Origin: Trochalopteron elliotii
Lineage: Eukaryota > Chordata > Aves > Passeriformes > Leiothrichidae
Length of the DNA stretch: 64,000 nucleotides
NCBI GenBank assembly: GCA_024734555.1
Contig: JANPWX010000452.1
Coordinates: 2,092,115 to 2,156,114, forward strand
Reading direction: 5' to 3'
Both the position numbers and the translations under genes were made by a program. The notes beneath the pieces are model-generated. The model worked only from the letters and a program-made list of their open reading frames with translations, ran no database searches and was not told the origin of the DNA. How positions within the stretch are numbered: position 1 is the stretch's first letter; the number at the start of each line of letters is the position of its first letter. Shown piece after piece: positions 1 to 14,639 of this stretch.

Positions 1-3000
1 AGGACCACTTAGATTCCCTTTCCTTACCAGTTCAGCGGTAAGTGGTGCACTCTATCATCCAGATTTGAATGATTAAATTATTCTGAGACGGCAGCTGCAC
101 TTTCCTTTGAGGCTCTGAAGATTCTTAAAAGCTCATTTTTAAACTCAGGTAGTATTCCTACAAAATTTGTCACATGAATGTGGAAATTTGAGACGTATTT
201 TCTTGAGGCATTTGGAAATTTGTATTCCTGGAGTCTGGTAAATCGTGACTGTGTTTCTGCAGCCATAATTTTAAAGGATGACCATGTTTGTGGTAGCAAT
301 ATGACTGTACTTACTGGACTGCTTCTTAGTCATGATGGAAATGTCTGGGACCCTCTGCACTCTATGAAGTCTTTTTAAATCTATAAATATGATTTTTTTT
401 TTAGCACAATAGACTTTTTTCTGGTGTAGGTATGGTAACAATATGAAGGCTGTGGTATAATGTCTCTGGTCTGTGGTACCCTGCTGGGAGTGGAGACATT
501 AGTGACTCTGCTAACCAAGAGATTAAAAAAAAAAAAACCCTATCTTTTGATTGCCATCTAGTAGCTGCCTCTGTGCAGTGTAGTTTTGCTTCTAGCCTAA
601 TAGAGGTTCCATGAAAAGAAAAAAATCCCCAATAACCTACAGTCATTATGTGACACAACTGGGTTTGTTTTGTTTTTGTTTAGGGGAGGAAGGAGGAGGA
701 GGTTTGCTGAATGCAGGAACAAAATCAGCAATTAAAAGGATTTAAATTTCACTCTTTTCCCTAGCCTTCTTTCTTCAAGTCAGACTGAAATTCTTTATTG
801 TAATTAACTTACAATTGTAATTGACATACTATCTGAAAATACGATGCTTTTCTTCATTGGTGGTTTGATATTCCTCTACCGTTCCTTACCTCAGTCTTCC
901 ACCAGAGACTGATATTGCCATTAAACTCACAGCCACAGTAACACCATCTAAGCAGAGTCTCTTCTGGAACAAAAAACTGCATAGAGCTATACCAAGAACA
1001 ATGGGTTGGTTAAGACTCATAGCTGTAGAAAACTAGCAGCAAACAGAGCCAAGGGGACAGGTCCTGAGGGTGGCCAAAGGCTGATCCAGGCTGATGGTGG
1101 CAAGATTTGTCTACAGTGCATAAATGGGGAAATCAGCTTCAGGCTCTCCATGCTAGCAACTGGAAATGTGGAGCAGGAAAAATGTACTTACAGGTAACAG
1201 CAGCACAGAACTGAAAAGCAGTGAATTTTATAGGCTGGTGGCTTCCAGAAAAGGAGAGAGCCTGTGAGTCAGGTGTGCAGTGCCGAGCGAAGCAAAGCTC
1301 TGCCATGTTATGTGAACAAAACCACTCCACAAGCACTCTGAACTGTATCTTAGCACAAGAAGGGATTTGGAAAAGTCCCATATAGCAAGCAGTATGTTTT
1401 GACAAAGAGCTTGACTCAGGACAATTCTCTATAAAGAAATTAAAAAATAATTAAGTACTGTCCCTCACCTACAATAAAGTGTAAAGCTTATGCTTTTGGG
1501 GTTTTTTCGTTTGCTTTTGTTTTGACAAAGAATATTTTTTCCTACAGATGAGGATTATTTCAGATAAAGGCTCTGTAAGAAATGGAGAGACTGAAGTTGT
1601 CAGTGGTCAGAAAGGTGAAGGCTCAGGGAAGGTTGGAATTGAAAATAAGAAGAGATGTTTTTATGCTAAGAATTCAGCAGAAAGAACATGGAATAGACTA
1701 GATAAAGTTCAGGAGCTGTACAAAGCGCTCCTTTTGATTATTAAAAAAGCCAACAAAACCCACTCAACATAATGGCTTTTCCAAAGAAATGGATTTTTAT
1801 GAGATTAAGTAATTTCTCTGGGTTAAAGAAAGGAGTGATATGGCTCCTATAGGGCATTTAAAAGGATTAAGGGAATTTTCAAAATAACAAGATTCAAATA
1901 TTATTAATTCTTTATTGCTCCTGTATCCAAGCCTAGGATTTATGACTGTCTCAGGATTCCAGTTGATGTTCCTGCTCTTTGTGAGAGGGGCTTGAATTAA
2001 CTTGTGTCCTGTCACAGGGGAAAGATAACTCAAATCCAACTGAGATTAATCCTGTGTAGGACCACAACCATGCCTTGCTGCATGTTGAGGTCATAATCTT
2101 TCAGAAGTAAAAACATGCAGGTCCCTAAGCAAGAATATCTGTCTCCATAGGAAAAGTGTACCATAAATATGGAAACAGATTCAAAGAGTTTCCATGGTGG
2201 TCATTGGAGTTGACAGTAATTTTGGCTGTATAAGGAATTTAAAACTGGGGCCTTAAACTAAGTCTCTGTGCTTCATGAATTGTTGTTTACACTCTTTCCT
2301 TAGATTTTATGGGAAATCACCACTTGTATTGGAGTCTCTAGAGTATTGAGTCACTGTGTTAATGGTTTTCTAACACAGTCAGAGCTGCTGACTCTAATTG
2401 ACATCTAGACTGGTCTGGATACAGTATTTAAAGCCATGCAGTATCCCGAGGAAAAACAAATTGTTGTTACAGAGACTTTATTTTCTATTTCAGTGAGTTA
2501 GGAACTTCAGTGATGATTTTGTCTCAGAGAGAAAACAATTGGAAACAGATCACTTTTATAAAGGAGTAATTTGCTTAGTCTCCAAAAGCTGTATTCTCAT
2601 GTAAAGCACCTTACAGGACCATAAAAATTATCTGTTTTCATCAGTGAGGGCCAGCTTACTATAGCATGTAAAGTGTGTGTGTATTCCTTAGAGATACATA
2701 TAACCCCATTCTGAAGTGGGGTTTAGTTCAGCTTTGGGGAAATGTCAGTACCCTTTCCTTATCGTTATAAGATATAAGACATTCCTTATCTTTGTAAGAG
2801 ATCATGAGCTTTTCCATCGGCTTTTCCATCTAGAATAAAACTTACCTTTCACTTATGCCCCTGCCCTTCGTCCTGTGTAATGAATGTTCATTGGCCTTCT
2901 TGTTTGCTTTGAGTTAAAATTGTAGTTTACACAGGTTTTTTTTTCATTGTAGACACTGGCTTTTTATACTTTCCATGCTAGATGATAGGGTAAACTAAAC

Positions 3001-3180
3001 TTAAGACAGTGCTGAATCTGAAGTCATTCAACTAAAGAGAGAATACTCATCACCAGAAGTGAAATAGGATGCTGTTTTGGCTTCTTGGATTATGTGTTCA
3101 GTTCAGGGCTGCAACTGGACAAATACAGTATAATCAGAAATTTTTTAAAAAAGAATAAATTATCGTCTTTTATCAAAATT
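1..3180. other. Unassigned non-coding sequence
   Basis: AT-rich. The small open frames have no recognisable similarity and lack splice context. Apart from the short repeat near 2.8 kb, nothing was recognised. Confidence 0.6.
2808..2830 (+). repeat. 11-bp near-tandem repeat
   Basis: gcttttccatc occurs at 2808-2818 and 2820-2830. Just upstream (2755-2800), ttccttatc followed by ataaga- or gtaaga-like sequence also recurs, which suggests a small slippage-prone segment. Confidence 0.8.
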
Positions 3181-3305
3181 AGGTTAAAAAACCGAATCAC
3201 AATTGTCATCACCAACTTCCCTTCTCCATAAAAACCTCCCAACCCCTAAACAACAACCAAGTAAAACCAAAATAAAATTAACAAAACAACTGAAGAAAAA
3301 CCTAA
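3181..3305 (+). repeat. A/C-rich low-complexity tract
   Basis: The + strand is nearly free of G for over 100 bases, made of A runs broken by C pairs and triplets (cctcccaacccctaaacaac). It lies just upstream of the CR1 tail at 3377. Confidence 0.85.
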
Positions 3306-3376
3306 TCCTGAATATGAGTCAGAAATGTGCACTAGCAGCTTATAAAACCAGTTGTATCCTGGGCTGCATTAAAAGA

Positions 3377-3498
3377 AATGTGATGGGGCTTTGAGCAGCC
3401 TGGTCTAGCGGAAGATGTTCCTGCCCATGGCAGGTGGGATGGAACCAGATCATCTTTTAAGACCCTTCCAACCCAAACAATTCCATGGTTCCATGATT
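3377..3498 (+). mobile_element. CR1 LINE 3' end fragment
   Basis: Contains the CR1 tail signature: gagcagcctggtctagcgga, then tgcccatggcaggtgggatg, then cccttccaacccaaacaatt and a decayed attccatg repeat. Confidence 0.88.
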
Positions 3499-6400
3499 TG
3501 ATTAAAATAGCTTGCTGGTTTTCAGATAGCAAAATAAAGCTACTTCCAGAACTCCAGGAGCATCCATGAAGGGCTGGGCACCATGTTTTTTTTCAAAACT
3601 CTGTTTTGTACATTTCTGCTTGCCTGGTGGAGATAAAAGTATTACTTGAAATGATGCAGAAAACTTTATGGAAATAGAAGGAAAAAAATTTGTTTATATT
3701 TAGTATTAATTGGAATTCAGATAATATTTGTTGAAAGCTGTCACTTAGAAGTAAGAGAAATTCAGGACTTTATACGGCAGGAACTCAACTCATTCTGCTT
3801 GTTTCTCTGCCTAATCAGGATGACAAATTCATAGAACTTTACGGAACACATGGACATCAGAGATGAAAAACAGATGGGTCCATAGTCCCAGAAGTTAATA
3901 TTATTTAAAAGAAAAAAAAAAAGGAAAGAAAAAAAAAAAAACCTTATAAAATAAGAGGATTTCTACCTGATCAGGAACTCAATTATTTCAGGGACCATTC
4001 ACATCATGTTTTGCTTCTACTTTTAGAGCTTCATGTGGCCTCTATACAGCTGAAAAGAGTTATTTTGGGGGGTAAGACCTGTGCAGAACCTTTCAATGAG
4101 TTTAATATTTTGTTCATGTGGGGCTGTCAGGAAAAGAATGGATCCATCCATTGGTCTGTCTCTGCAGAGTGTCTAAAATTTCTCAGTACTCAATACATGA
4201 TTTAGTGCTCTGAATCAAAGTCAGTGACATTTTGTTATCCTGTCATAGAAAGTGAATTCTGACTAAAATGACATTTTTTTATTCCCTGAGCTTGCCAATG
4301 ATGTCTTGCCCCCTGTATTCTGTAGGTGATTGGAATCTGTCGGTTTTGATGCCATTGTTTTACTGGCCCTGAATTTTGGGCAGGGAGTTGTTTGGTTGAC
4401 TGGCAGTTCATTGGAATGTTTGCTGTTTCATTATCTACCTATTTTCTTAGATATGAATCCCCAAGTAAAGGATTTCTAGGGATATGATTTCTGTGAATAA
4501 ACACGAATAAAGGTTGATATCTTTTGTTTTATCCTGGTCTATTCTTTTTGTAAACCACCTCAGTTCTTCTTCCCTCACTATTTCCAACCTGCATGGCTTC
4601 TGTAGTTTGTAGCCACATCTCTTAGTGCTTGTTCTCAGATGATTTTCCCTCCTTTTTCTATTTTTTTTTTAATAGCACTTCTTTTAGTCTTCAGTTATAA
4701 GACTGTGCTCCAGTTATAAGTAATCATAAAATCATGTTTAAGTAAAAGTGCTTTAAAGGCTTCAGGTGATCAGGGACATCTTCTGTAGGTGGTGAATTCT
4801 TTCTATTTCAGTTTCCTACAGTGTTTTCTGCTGGTAACTAAGGGTTTGTTCTGGATTTCTGGCTTTTTCCACCTGTGTCTGCAAACTGAACTTCCTGTCT
4901 AACAAGAACCCAATGAAAAGCAGAAAACAGCATTTGTATTTCTAGTTGTTGCATTTTACAAGCTACTTGCTGTGCGTAGATCTTGCCCTGTTAATTACAA
5001 TCCTACATTCCTTATGATCAGTTTTATTTGGATTAGTCAGGAACTATGTTGCGGCTCCTTGAAAGTTGTCAGATAAAGACTGTAAGGAGCTCTAGAAGGA
5101 AAAAAAAGTAAGTTATTTGTAATATAAGAGCTAGAGCAGAAAACTTCCAGAGTTCCATGTTCAGTGTTCCTACTTGGCTCTATGAATCACTGCTTTGAGT
5201 TTTTAAAAACCATTTGAGAATGGAATTCTTGCTGGGGAATAGAAAATGTGTTTTGAAAAACTTCCTTTTGCAACAGGCTGTAGAATAGATTATGACAGAA
5301 GAAAGGAGGGTGCTTTGCCAATAACACAATGAAATTACCTTCTAGTGACAAGAAATAAAATCAGTTATTGCATAGCTCAAGGCACTAATGGTACCTCATT
5401 TAATGACCTTGTATTCTTTTCCTTTCACTCAGTTCACCCTACAACAATTCAGCAAATAATTTTATAGCTTCAGAAACAGAGCTCACCTTACTATGAAGTA
5501 TTTTTTCCTTCAGTGTTTTATATTGTACCTGTAACCAAACTGGAAGCTGAGTTGTTTGTACTGAGCTTTGATGGTGGCTGTAAAACGGATTTGTGAATCT
5601 GTATGGTTCTTCTGGGAAGGATTTTCAGGCGTGTTAGCTGACTAAGTCCAAAGGGTGCTGTTAGTAAAGCAGCAGCTATTGATTTGCCATCATTTGGAGG
5701 CATTCATGAGGAATATGAACTCAACAGATTTTTTTTTTCTTTGTATCCATGGGTAAAATATCTCTGTTCCTCTATTCAGGATGTTAAAATGTAGGTCAGC
5801 AGTTTAGCTAGTGAGCAGCAAAAATAATTGCATTTCACTTGTACTTTGGGCATTTTTGGGGTCTGTAAGTCTGCCAGAATGCAAGATATTTCCTAGCATT
5901 TTCCTTCCAATGGTTTTATCATTACATCTTTATATTTAGTTGTATAATGTGCTGTACAAATATGTTATAAAACTTCCCAAATCTATGCTGTAAAATATTG
6001 TATGTTGAACTGTAGAAGTCACAAGAGAATTTTGGCTTTTAACCTGAAGGAGATTTGAGTCTGTCCACTATAATAATTGTGAAGTTATGGTGACTTTAAA
6101 ATGTGAGCAAATTGATGAATTTAATCTGTCTGACTGGCCTCGCTAGACCTTTCCTTCATTAAACTTGCTATTTCATATTTGTGGCTTGCTGTTGCTTGGA
6201 AAATACTTTTAAAAGATCAAGAACCATCTTTCATCCTCGAAGAGAATTAAGAGTTTATTCTGAATCCCTTGTAAGGGTCAGTAATGCTTCATAGAATGTG
6301 GCATACAAGCACTGCAAAGAGCTCAAGGTAGTGTTGGTGTAGCCTTTATTATGGAAGAAACTCTACCTATTTTGAGAATGCTTATTTTTGAAATGTGGGA

Positions 6401-9400
6401 TTTTATTGAGTAGGCTCTTCTCTTTTTGTGTCTTAGAGCAGTTGCTGTCTGCACAATGAGTATCTTGTGTTCAGGCCTTGGTGTCCTTTTCAGAAGTTAA
6501 TTTAAATGACCCTCAAATTAATGTCTTTGAAATCACAGTGGCAGAATCGTGCCTGAATGTTAGGTTACCTTATCTGCCAGGCATGGATGATAGATTCTGA
6601 CTGCATCTTCACAAGTGTTGCATGAAGTTTTTAGTGTGACATCACTTTAGTAATCGTGTCAACTTTACCCCCTGTATCTTGCTCTTCTAGCCATTGGTTC
6701 ATGGCTTTGACTGCATGGTTTGTGCCTCTCGGCTTTCACTGATGCTAGTGAAACAAACAATTGTCAAACAATTCAGATGTTGTTTGTGGTCTTTGTTTAC
6801 TTGAATTCTCATCTTCATCACACTTTTTTTTCCTGTAGCACATTTCAGAACAGATGCTGAGCAGGTTAAACATCTGCCACCACTCCTGTTGGAGTGCTCT
6901 GTTTTCAGCAGACAGACTTGCTGGTTATTTCTGTGTTAAATTAAAGGTTTTACCATGAACATGGAAGCCTTCTTTCTCTTTGTTAATCTAACAATGTGAA
7001 TGATGCTTTAACAGTATTGCTTTTTAGTTCACAGGTGGTGTCCCATAAATGCTCTCTCTATTAAGAAAAAAAAAAAAGGATGGACAAAAGTCAAAACTTG
7101 AGTCTGTTTAATTTTGGTGCAATGTTAAGGGAGGCACATAGGTGTCCTGCTTATTTACCATACATCCTTTGAAAAAAACCTCCTAAATCCCTACAGTAAC
7201 CCCCCTTTTGGCTGAGTTTCTGTGCAGTCATATTGTGCTTTTATGTCATAAAAGCCATGGGTAGCTGTTAGAAACCACGGTCTTGACTTCTGCATTGTCT
7301 TTGTGAGTTTCCTGGCATTAAATAATCCTGAGCCTGAGTTCCAAGTGTACACCTTCTGAACCCAGTGTATTTGCTGTGGGAAAGGGGCATGCAAAAGGAA
7401 CTTGTCCCAGCAAAAAAGCCCATATCGAGTTCTCATGGTGGTCTGGTCCTGTCCTGCTCTGATAATTTGGTCATGCAGGGAAGAATTTGCAAGACAGAGT
7501 CTTCAGGATGGCAAGGTTAACTAGTACTATCTCGTAAAAAGTGCATTTTACAAGAAAAACACAGAACCTGCAGTGTCTGATCTTTGACTTCTTTACTTTC
7601 CAAGTCTTTCTGAATTTTGCAAATTATAGTAAAGATTGTGTCTTTGCTCTTCCTTTTACAATATGAAGTTATTAGTTATTTGTTTTACTGAGACACTTTG
7701 ACTTGCTATGCAACTTTATATGCCAGGTAATCTGAATTTAGTATTGTTGATGGCCTAATATTGGAAACAGTGGTATGATTTTTTTTTTTTTGGCAGGGAA
7801 GCATATGGGACACCACCTGTGAACTAAAAGAGAAAATTGTTAATGCTAAGGGAGTTAAAAAGTGTAAATTATTATCATAATAGGCAGACTATGCTGAAAT
7901 CAAATGGCATGCCACATGCTGTGGTACCAAAATCTCCATAATTTTCTCTCCTTTCAGGAGTTAGGCCATGTTGCTGTTATTATCACATTGGCAATGTAGC
8001 TGGAATTATTCTAGTTAGTCCTGGGAGGGAATTCAGGATGAAATCCTGTTATTTTGCTTAATATATCCAATATATCTTTCTTGTACAAAATTCAAGCTCC
8101 TTTGAAGCATTGTAGGGACCTTCCCCTTCACTGTGCTAAGAGAGAGAGAGAAAAGAACCAAGTCATCCTCCTTAACAAAAATACAGCTCTTCATGAAACT
8201 TGAAAGCAACGATCAGACTAATGAAGGGATCCTAAAGCTCAAGGAATCAAGTTCACTGAATTAGTTATTGACTTATTCAGAGAAAAGATGGTGGTGTCAT
8301 CTGTCTTCAGAAGGGCAGTATGGTTTGTTGAAGCTTTGATTTAGCACTAGATATCATTCCTCCTGATTCTCTCCTGGCTGTATATTTCTATTTCAGTGGT
8401 TCTTGTACAGCACTATGGTACGAACCTTGTTCTGCCTGCTGTAAGTGCAGCATCCTCCTGAACTGTGGCAGGTGGGAAATGTTGAATATTACCTAGCAGC
8501 TGCTTACAGTAAATGCAAAGAATGTGTTTCTGTTCACAAACCCAGCTTGTTCCTTCCCTATGTTACATTTTATTGTTATTTTCACAGTGGTGAGTGAGTT
8601 CATTTAACTCTCTTTACAACCATGGCCATAACAGAGATGATGAATGAGTACCTGTACCTTGGTATTTCTGTTGTGTTTTTCCATAATTCATTTCTTTTTA
8701 AATTAATTTCTTCATTAAAGATATTTCAGTGGTCTTACTATGACTTGTCTTTTCAGCTGTTGAGGACAAATACTAGTACCATACTGTGTTAAATACAGTA
8801 TTTTTCTCTTCAGTTCATGTTTCCTGGGAATTTCTTCCTTATTTAATTGCCTGGTCTCTCTTAATCTGGTTCACTGTTGCCTGGGGGTGGTTGGGAGGAT
8901 CTTGTAATCAGTTGCTCAGTAGCCTGTAATGAGCAATTTTACGAAAGCTGTAAGGACAATGCTTCAACTTTGTAAATATTTTTCTTTGTTATTTTCCCTT
9001 TTTGACAAATAATATAATGATCTTAAAAATGTGCTGGTTGGTGTGACCCCATTTCTGGTCTCATTAAATTGCCTTGTGTCTGTTAGTGGTCAGGTTCATG
9101 AGCTCCTATTAACCCTGGGAGATTTAGAGTGCAAACAGGAGTTTAATATTAAGCTGAAGTGTGACTGTTAACAATTTCAGTTGTTTTGTTTTGCTTCTCA
9201 CAGTATTTCAGAGAATGTGGTAAAGTGAAAATACGTTAACACACATAAACATACATATTGGTATATTTAGGGCAGTATACATACAGGACTCAATGTAATA
9301 TTTTACTTGTTTCTAGGGAAACAGCCTTTAATTATCCTGCATGTGTAAACTATGCTTCAGGTAGTTGAATTTTGCATTTTGCTAATTGTTGATACTTTAT

Positions 9401-11564
9401 TATTGAACTTGGTCCAGGGTAGAATACCACCAAGTATAGAAAACATCCACTTCAAGAATATAATATTCTCTTCCATAACTAAAGTTGTGGAAATATTTTT
9501 CCAATAACTTAAATGTCAGCAGCACTGATGTCAGGATAAAGATTAAACAAGAGCAAACAAGGGAAAAGCTGAGAAAATTATTGAAGGAAAAAAGGAAGAA
9601 CTATTTAATAGTATCCAAGTAGTTGAGGCTGTTCAATGGATGACACGATAGGTGAAAGCAAATTTTGGGAAGTGCTATAGAGCAGGAAAAATAACTTGTT
9701 CAATATCAGTTTTGCACGAATCAGCATTTTGATTTTGATGTATTAAGTGTTACACAACTTAATTTTGGGATAACTGTGGTAGTGGGAAGGGATGAAAGCA
9801 AAGGGCAGGCAAATACTTTAATTGGAAAGCAGTGAAATCAGCTAATGATGCTTAATAATTGTTGTTAACCTTGTTTGCCAGGATCTCAGAGTAAGGGAGC
9901 CTTAATTCGTCTGCAGACTGACTCGAATTCTGCGCCAGAGACTTCTATGCTTTGTGCCATTGATGCAAAATGACCCTATTTACTTTATTTCTGAAACTTT
10001 TAAAGTTTAAATTGCAAGTTTCAAAACTAATTCACTTAAAACACTGAATTTAATATTTCAAACTTAAAATCTGCCATGCTGGCCTGTCTTTAAGGCTTAA
10101 GGGAAGTGACCAGTCTGCAGAAGTGAGAAGTCCTTTATTCACAGGTGTTTGAGTTGGTCTCTCAATCCTGAGAATATCACTGAAGTCTTCAGGCTTCCAG
10201 ATTTTAAGTAGGAATCCTTAACAGCTATTATTGTTTAACACTTTCTTATAGTCCAGTGCATCTGGTGGGAACTCAGGAGGGAGGATTATGGCAGAGCTAC
10301 ATATCTTCATAATTTTATTTTTATGTTGTTTTGACAGAAACTTCTCTCAATAGTGGTTCAGACACAAAGCTAATTTTTTCCACCTCATTTAGAAGGAAAC
10401 AAACTTTTCTCAAGCCTGTCTTCCTGTGGCACAGTCCTGATGTGGAGGCGTAAGGGCTGTGTTTGTGTTGTGTGAGTAAATCAGGAAGCCGTTAGATGGG
10501 AACACTCCTGGCTTAGTCTAATCCCCTATTGCTCTTGGCTAAAGTGTCAGGAGCAGCCTGGAAAGCAGTCAGCTGCTACTGACAGGGAAAAATAAGATAT
10601 TATGTCCTGCTCCAAAGGGCTGGAATTGTACTGAACGTTCTCTGTTTGACTGCTGGAGGAGAGGTTGATCTCAGTAACTTTGAAAATGTATGTTTTTGCT
10701 GGGTAAAATGTGCAAACAGTCCAACTGACTGAATTGCTGCACCGCTGCCCTGCTGTGAAGGAGGAGGTATTTTAAAGGACATATTGGTCCCAGCATTGCT
10801 CTACTTTGGTTCTGGTTCCTGTAAATGCAAGGTGCTCAGTAAATGCTTAAATTGAAGATTTTTTACAACGTAAGTTAACAGCTTGATATCAATTTAAATA
10901 CTTCAACAGATTCCACAACAATGTTGATGAATTTTCCAGCTTCTAAAAAGTGATGCTACTCTTTGCTCACCAATTAAATTTCAGTGTGTGTATGTATGTG
11001 TTTGTGGAAGAAACGGGGAAGGGTTTTGGACAGTTCTAATGATCTTTCAATTAAAATTTAGGTCAGCATTTGTCTATCCTTTTTAATTTGACACAGAATA
11101 GGGATGTATATGGCATACATTTAATATATGGGTTATAGTGCAAAAGCACAATTTGTGCTTTTTTTAAATTTGATTTCAGCTTACTCTTCTAGCAAATCTG
11201 TGCAGGGTTTTGTGTTTCCAGAAAGAAGCCTGAAACCACATTTGGAAGATGTAAAATGGGCTCCAAAAATTTCAGAAACTTATGGCCTTTCTCTGTGTTC
11301 TGTTTACTTCTGTATTTTGTAGGTATTTTTTCAGTGATCTATCCTCTTTGAATATTATAACTTATTTTTTTATGTAACTATATTTTTTACATATAACTTT
11401 CTTCCTCTCCCCAATGTGCCTCACAAAATGTTTTAGCATTATTGTTCTTTGCACTTTGTATACATGATGCTCTTGACAATGACACTTGAGCTGAGATTTT
11501 CTTAGAGTTACTTACAAAGGTTGCAAAGAAAACCAGAGCTGTGGGGGAGGTTGTGCCCCTGCTG
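3499..11564. other. Unassigned non-coding sequence
   Basis: No gene, RNA or mobile element was recognised. Homopolymer runs occur around 3911-3945 (A-rich), 7065-7077 (A) and 7779-7791 (T). It is either intergenic DNA or an upstream INSC intron. Confidence 0.6.
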
Positions 11565-12015
11565 GAATCTTAGAATGGCTTGAATTGGAAGTGACCTTGA
11601 AGATGATCTAATTCCGACCTCCTGAACAGGGAGGGACATGTTCCACTAGGCCAGGTTGCTCAAAGCTCCATCAGACCTGGCTTTGAACATTGCAGGGATG
11701 AGGCATGCACAGCTTCTCTGGGCAACCTGTTCCAATGCCTCACCACTCTCAGAGTAAAGAATTTTTTTCCCAATATATAATCTAAACCTCTCAGTTTGAA
11801 GCCTTTCCCCTTATCCTGTCATGCTCTGTTAAATAGTCTCTCTCCATCTTTCTTGTGGGTTCCCTTTAGGTATTGGAAATCCACAATTAGGTCACACAGC
11901 TTGGAGTGTTGTATCACTTTTTCTTCCACTCTTCAGCATTTCATTTGGATCCCCCTCAAAGTGTGCTTGCACTTGGACCTGTGCTCATGTTGTAAAATGA
12001 TGCTCATGTAGAGGC
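11565..12015 (-). mobile_element. CR1 LINE 3' fragment in reverse orientation
   Basis: Read on the - strand it carries the usual CR1 end: a run related to 'gagtggtgaggcattgg', 'gttgcccagagaagctgtg', 'agcaacctggcctagtggaa', then 'ttcaaggtcacttcc' and a tail at 11565-11580. The 5' part, near 11800-12015 on the + axis, is more diverged, so that boundary is approximate. Confidence 0.87.
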
Positions 12016-14639
12016 CCTGTAAGAAGGCCAGGCAAAGCCACCTTTTGCACTTTTCACATGCCTCTACCTGTTTCATACTCTGAAGAATTTGTCTTTGGCA
12101 AATATGATCACCTCAGCATTAAATGAATCAGGAAAGAGGAAATGGATATGCTGGAACACGGGTAATATTTCACAAATGTGATACAGGAACTGTACCTTCT
12201 TCCTGCAGGTATATTAACCTTGGTTTTATTTGAACCTATAAAGAACCTCCAATCACTCTTGCCCCAGAATAAAACAGTGCTACTTCTCAATTTAGTAATC
12301 TATAACTAGAAGTGAGTTTAGTTTTGTATCTCAAAGAGTGTCAGTGGCGAAAATAGCCCATTAACAGCTCTGTGTACATCCTTGCAGCTCATTAGGGCAG
12401 AATTTTCTACTTCAATCAGATAAATGTGGTACAGATGAGCTTATTTACTACAGTTGTATAAGAAAAGATATGTTAGGATTTCAGGCATTCTTTTATGTCA
12501 GAAATAGTAAAACTTTTTGCTAATAGGCAGCAAAATGCTGCTGATATCTGCCTTAACACTATTCTCCAAGCTTTTTTCACTGGTTGTTTGGAAGCTGAAA
12601 GCTCAGAATGCTGTCACTGTTAGGCACCTGTGCAAGGGGTAACCAAGTGGTTCACTGACCCACTTGTAAAAAAGTCATGAAAAGATGTCCTAACCAATGG
12701 TAGATTGACACGGAAATTATTCAACATGACCTAGAACATTCCTTTGGGAACATCTTCTTCAGCTTTCAGGAAATATGAAGTTAGAAAGTTGAATGAATTT
12801 TGTATGCCCGTGCAAGGAGATTATTTCTCAACAGCTTAGGTCTGCAAATGAAATAAAAGGGAAATAAGGTTTCTAGGATTGGTTATCAAGGTCTTGCATT
12901 TGTTTTTCCCAGAGCTGAAGCTGCAGAACAAATTAACTGGAGTTCTGAGTACAGTTGGCTGAGAAATGGTTCTTCTGTTTGAATAGTTGTTATTGTAAAT
13001 GTATTTGTTTTACCTCTGCAATAAAGATGTTTCTTACTTGTTCCACTTAACAATTTGAAACCAGCAGAGGAAGATCTTCCACTGAGAGCTTCTATCTGTA
13101 AGAGCATCCCTCAAAGTGGGGACTTGAGAGAAGTTCATTTTAAATGCTCTAATATTTTTCTGGATAAATATGTATCTATATATTGATAGGCAAATTTTTC
13201 CAGCAGAACTTACTGCATGAGACAAATGTTGGAACAGCAAATATCTAGCAAATGAAATATGAAGTTAAAATATGTTAAAAACACAACTTCAAGATCTGAA
13301 TGAGGATATATATGGCCAGATATTAACCCACAGGCATCCATGTATGCATATACGTGCACCCTTAATTGGGACTGTAAAATAAAACAGGTCTGACTCATAA
13401 AAACTGATCTGATTAAAAAAAAAATAGAGAGAAGCAATACAATTTCTCAGAAAACAGCCAGCCACTTATAGATCTGATGTATTAAACAGTATTTTGGTAT
13501 GTGATTTGTATTCTCATGCATTTGGGAGTTACTTTTTTTTCTGTGAAGTCTCATGACATTTGATTTCAACTGTGTGTGTATGGACACAAATAACATAATG
13601 GCTTAATCTGTGTGTGCCTTGCGATGGTTTCACTCCTGCTATCACCTGCTATCGTTCCAGACAGCTATGAAGTACAGGAGAATCTTGTTCCAGTAAGGTT
13701 ATGCTTGATTGAAAATCCAACCATGTATTTAATGGATCAAGGGTGCTGTGATACAAAGGTCATGTTTCATGAATAAAGAGGATAGTCTCATCTCTCTCCA
13801 GTCTCATGGAACCAATGACACTTCTGTCATTTAGTCTCAATATTGCTCTTCCAAACCTCACTATGAGACTTTGACCTGAATAATGCAGTCTGGATTATCT
13901 CAAGTCCTCAAAACTTCCAAGTTCATGTCAGATGTCTGTGGAATTGCAGCGGTGAAAAAAGAGGTGGGAAGGAAAAAAACATAAGCACGCAACTTTGGTT
14001 GTCAGTACACATCTGACAAAATACAGACAGAAAATATTTAATGATGTTTTTACTGATCCAGTTGGAGTGAGTTTGCAGCATGTAGCATTGATTCCCCTCC
14101 ACCCCTGCATTCCCATCCACACCCTGTAACTTTAAAATGTGAAATTGTGATGAACTGCTCTTGATTTGCTCCTGCTTTCTTTATAGTTTTCAATGCATGC
14201 TTTTTTGATCAGCCTTAAAAAAGTTCATTGGTATTTCTTTTCTGCTTTCCCCTGGAAATGAGTGATCTTTGCCCTCAGTGCACAGCAGTAGTGAGAGGCA
14301 GGAAATCAGAGACATCATCTTGTTTGGTTTGAGGAGCAGAGGTATCTATCAGTGCCTTTTGAAGAGTGTGTCTATTCAAATTATTAATTTCTGCTGTATA
14401 TTGAAGAGGAATGTTGACTCTTTCCTTCAGTAGGAATTGCATAATTGGACCTTGTCGTTCTGAATTCAGAAGGAAGGTCAACTGCTTTTCTTTTAGTTGG
14501 ATAATGTCCAGTCTAAGAATGAATTATGTGAAATAAAAATTTTGGGGGAGAGAGACTGTCCTAAGATGACTTTATGATGCTTGTATCCCCAGTTGTCTGT
14601 TCTGTTTATGTTGGATATTGTGCTCTGTACCTTTGAGAC
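12016..14639. other. Unassigned non-coding sequence
   Basis: AT-rich with short random open frames. Nothing was recognised. Confidence 0.6.
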
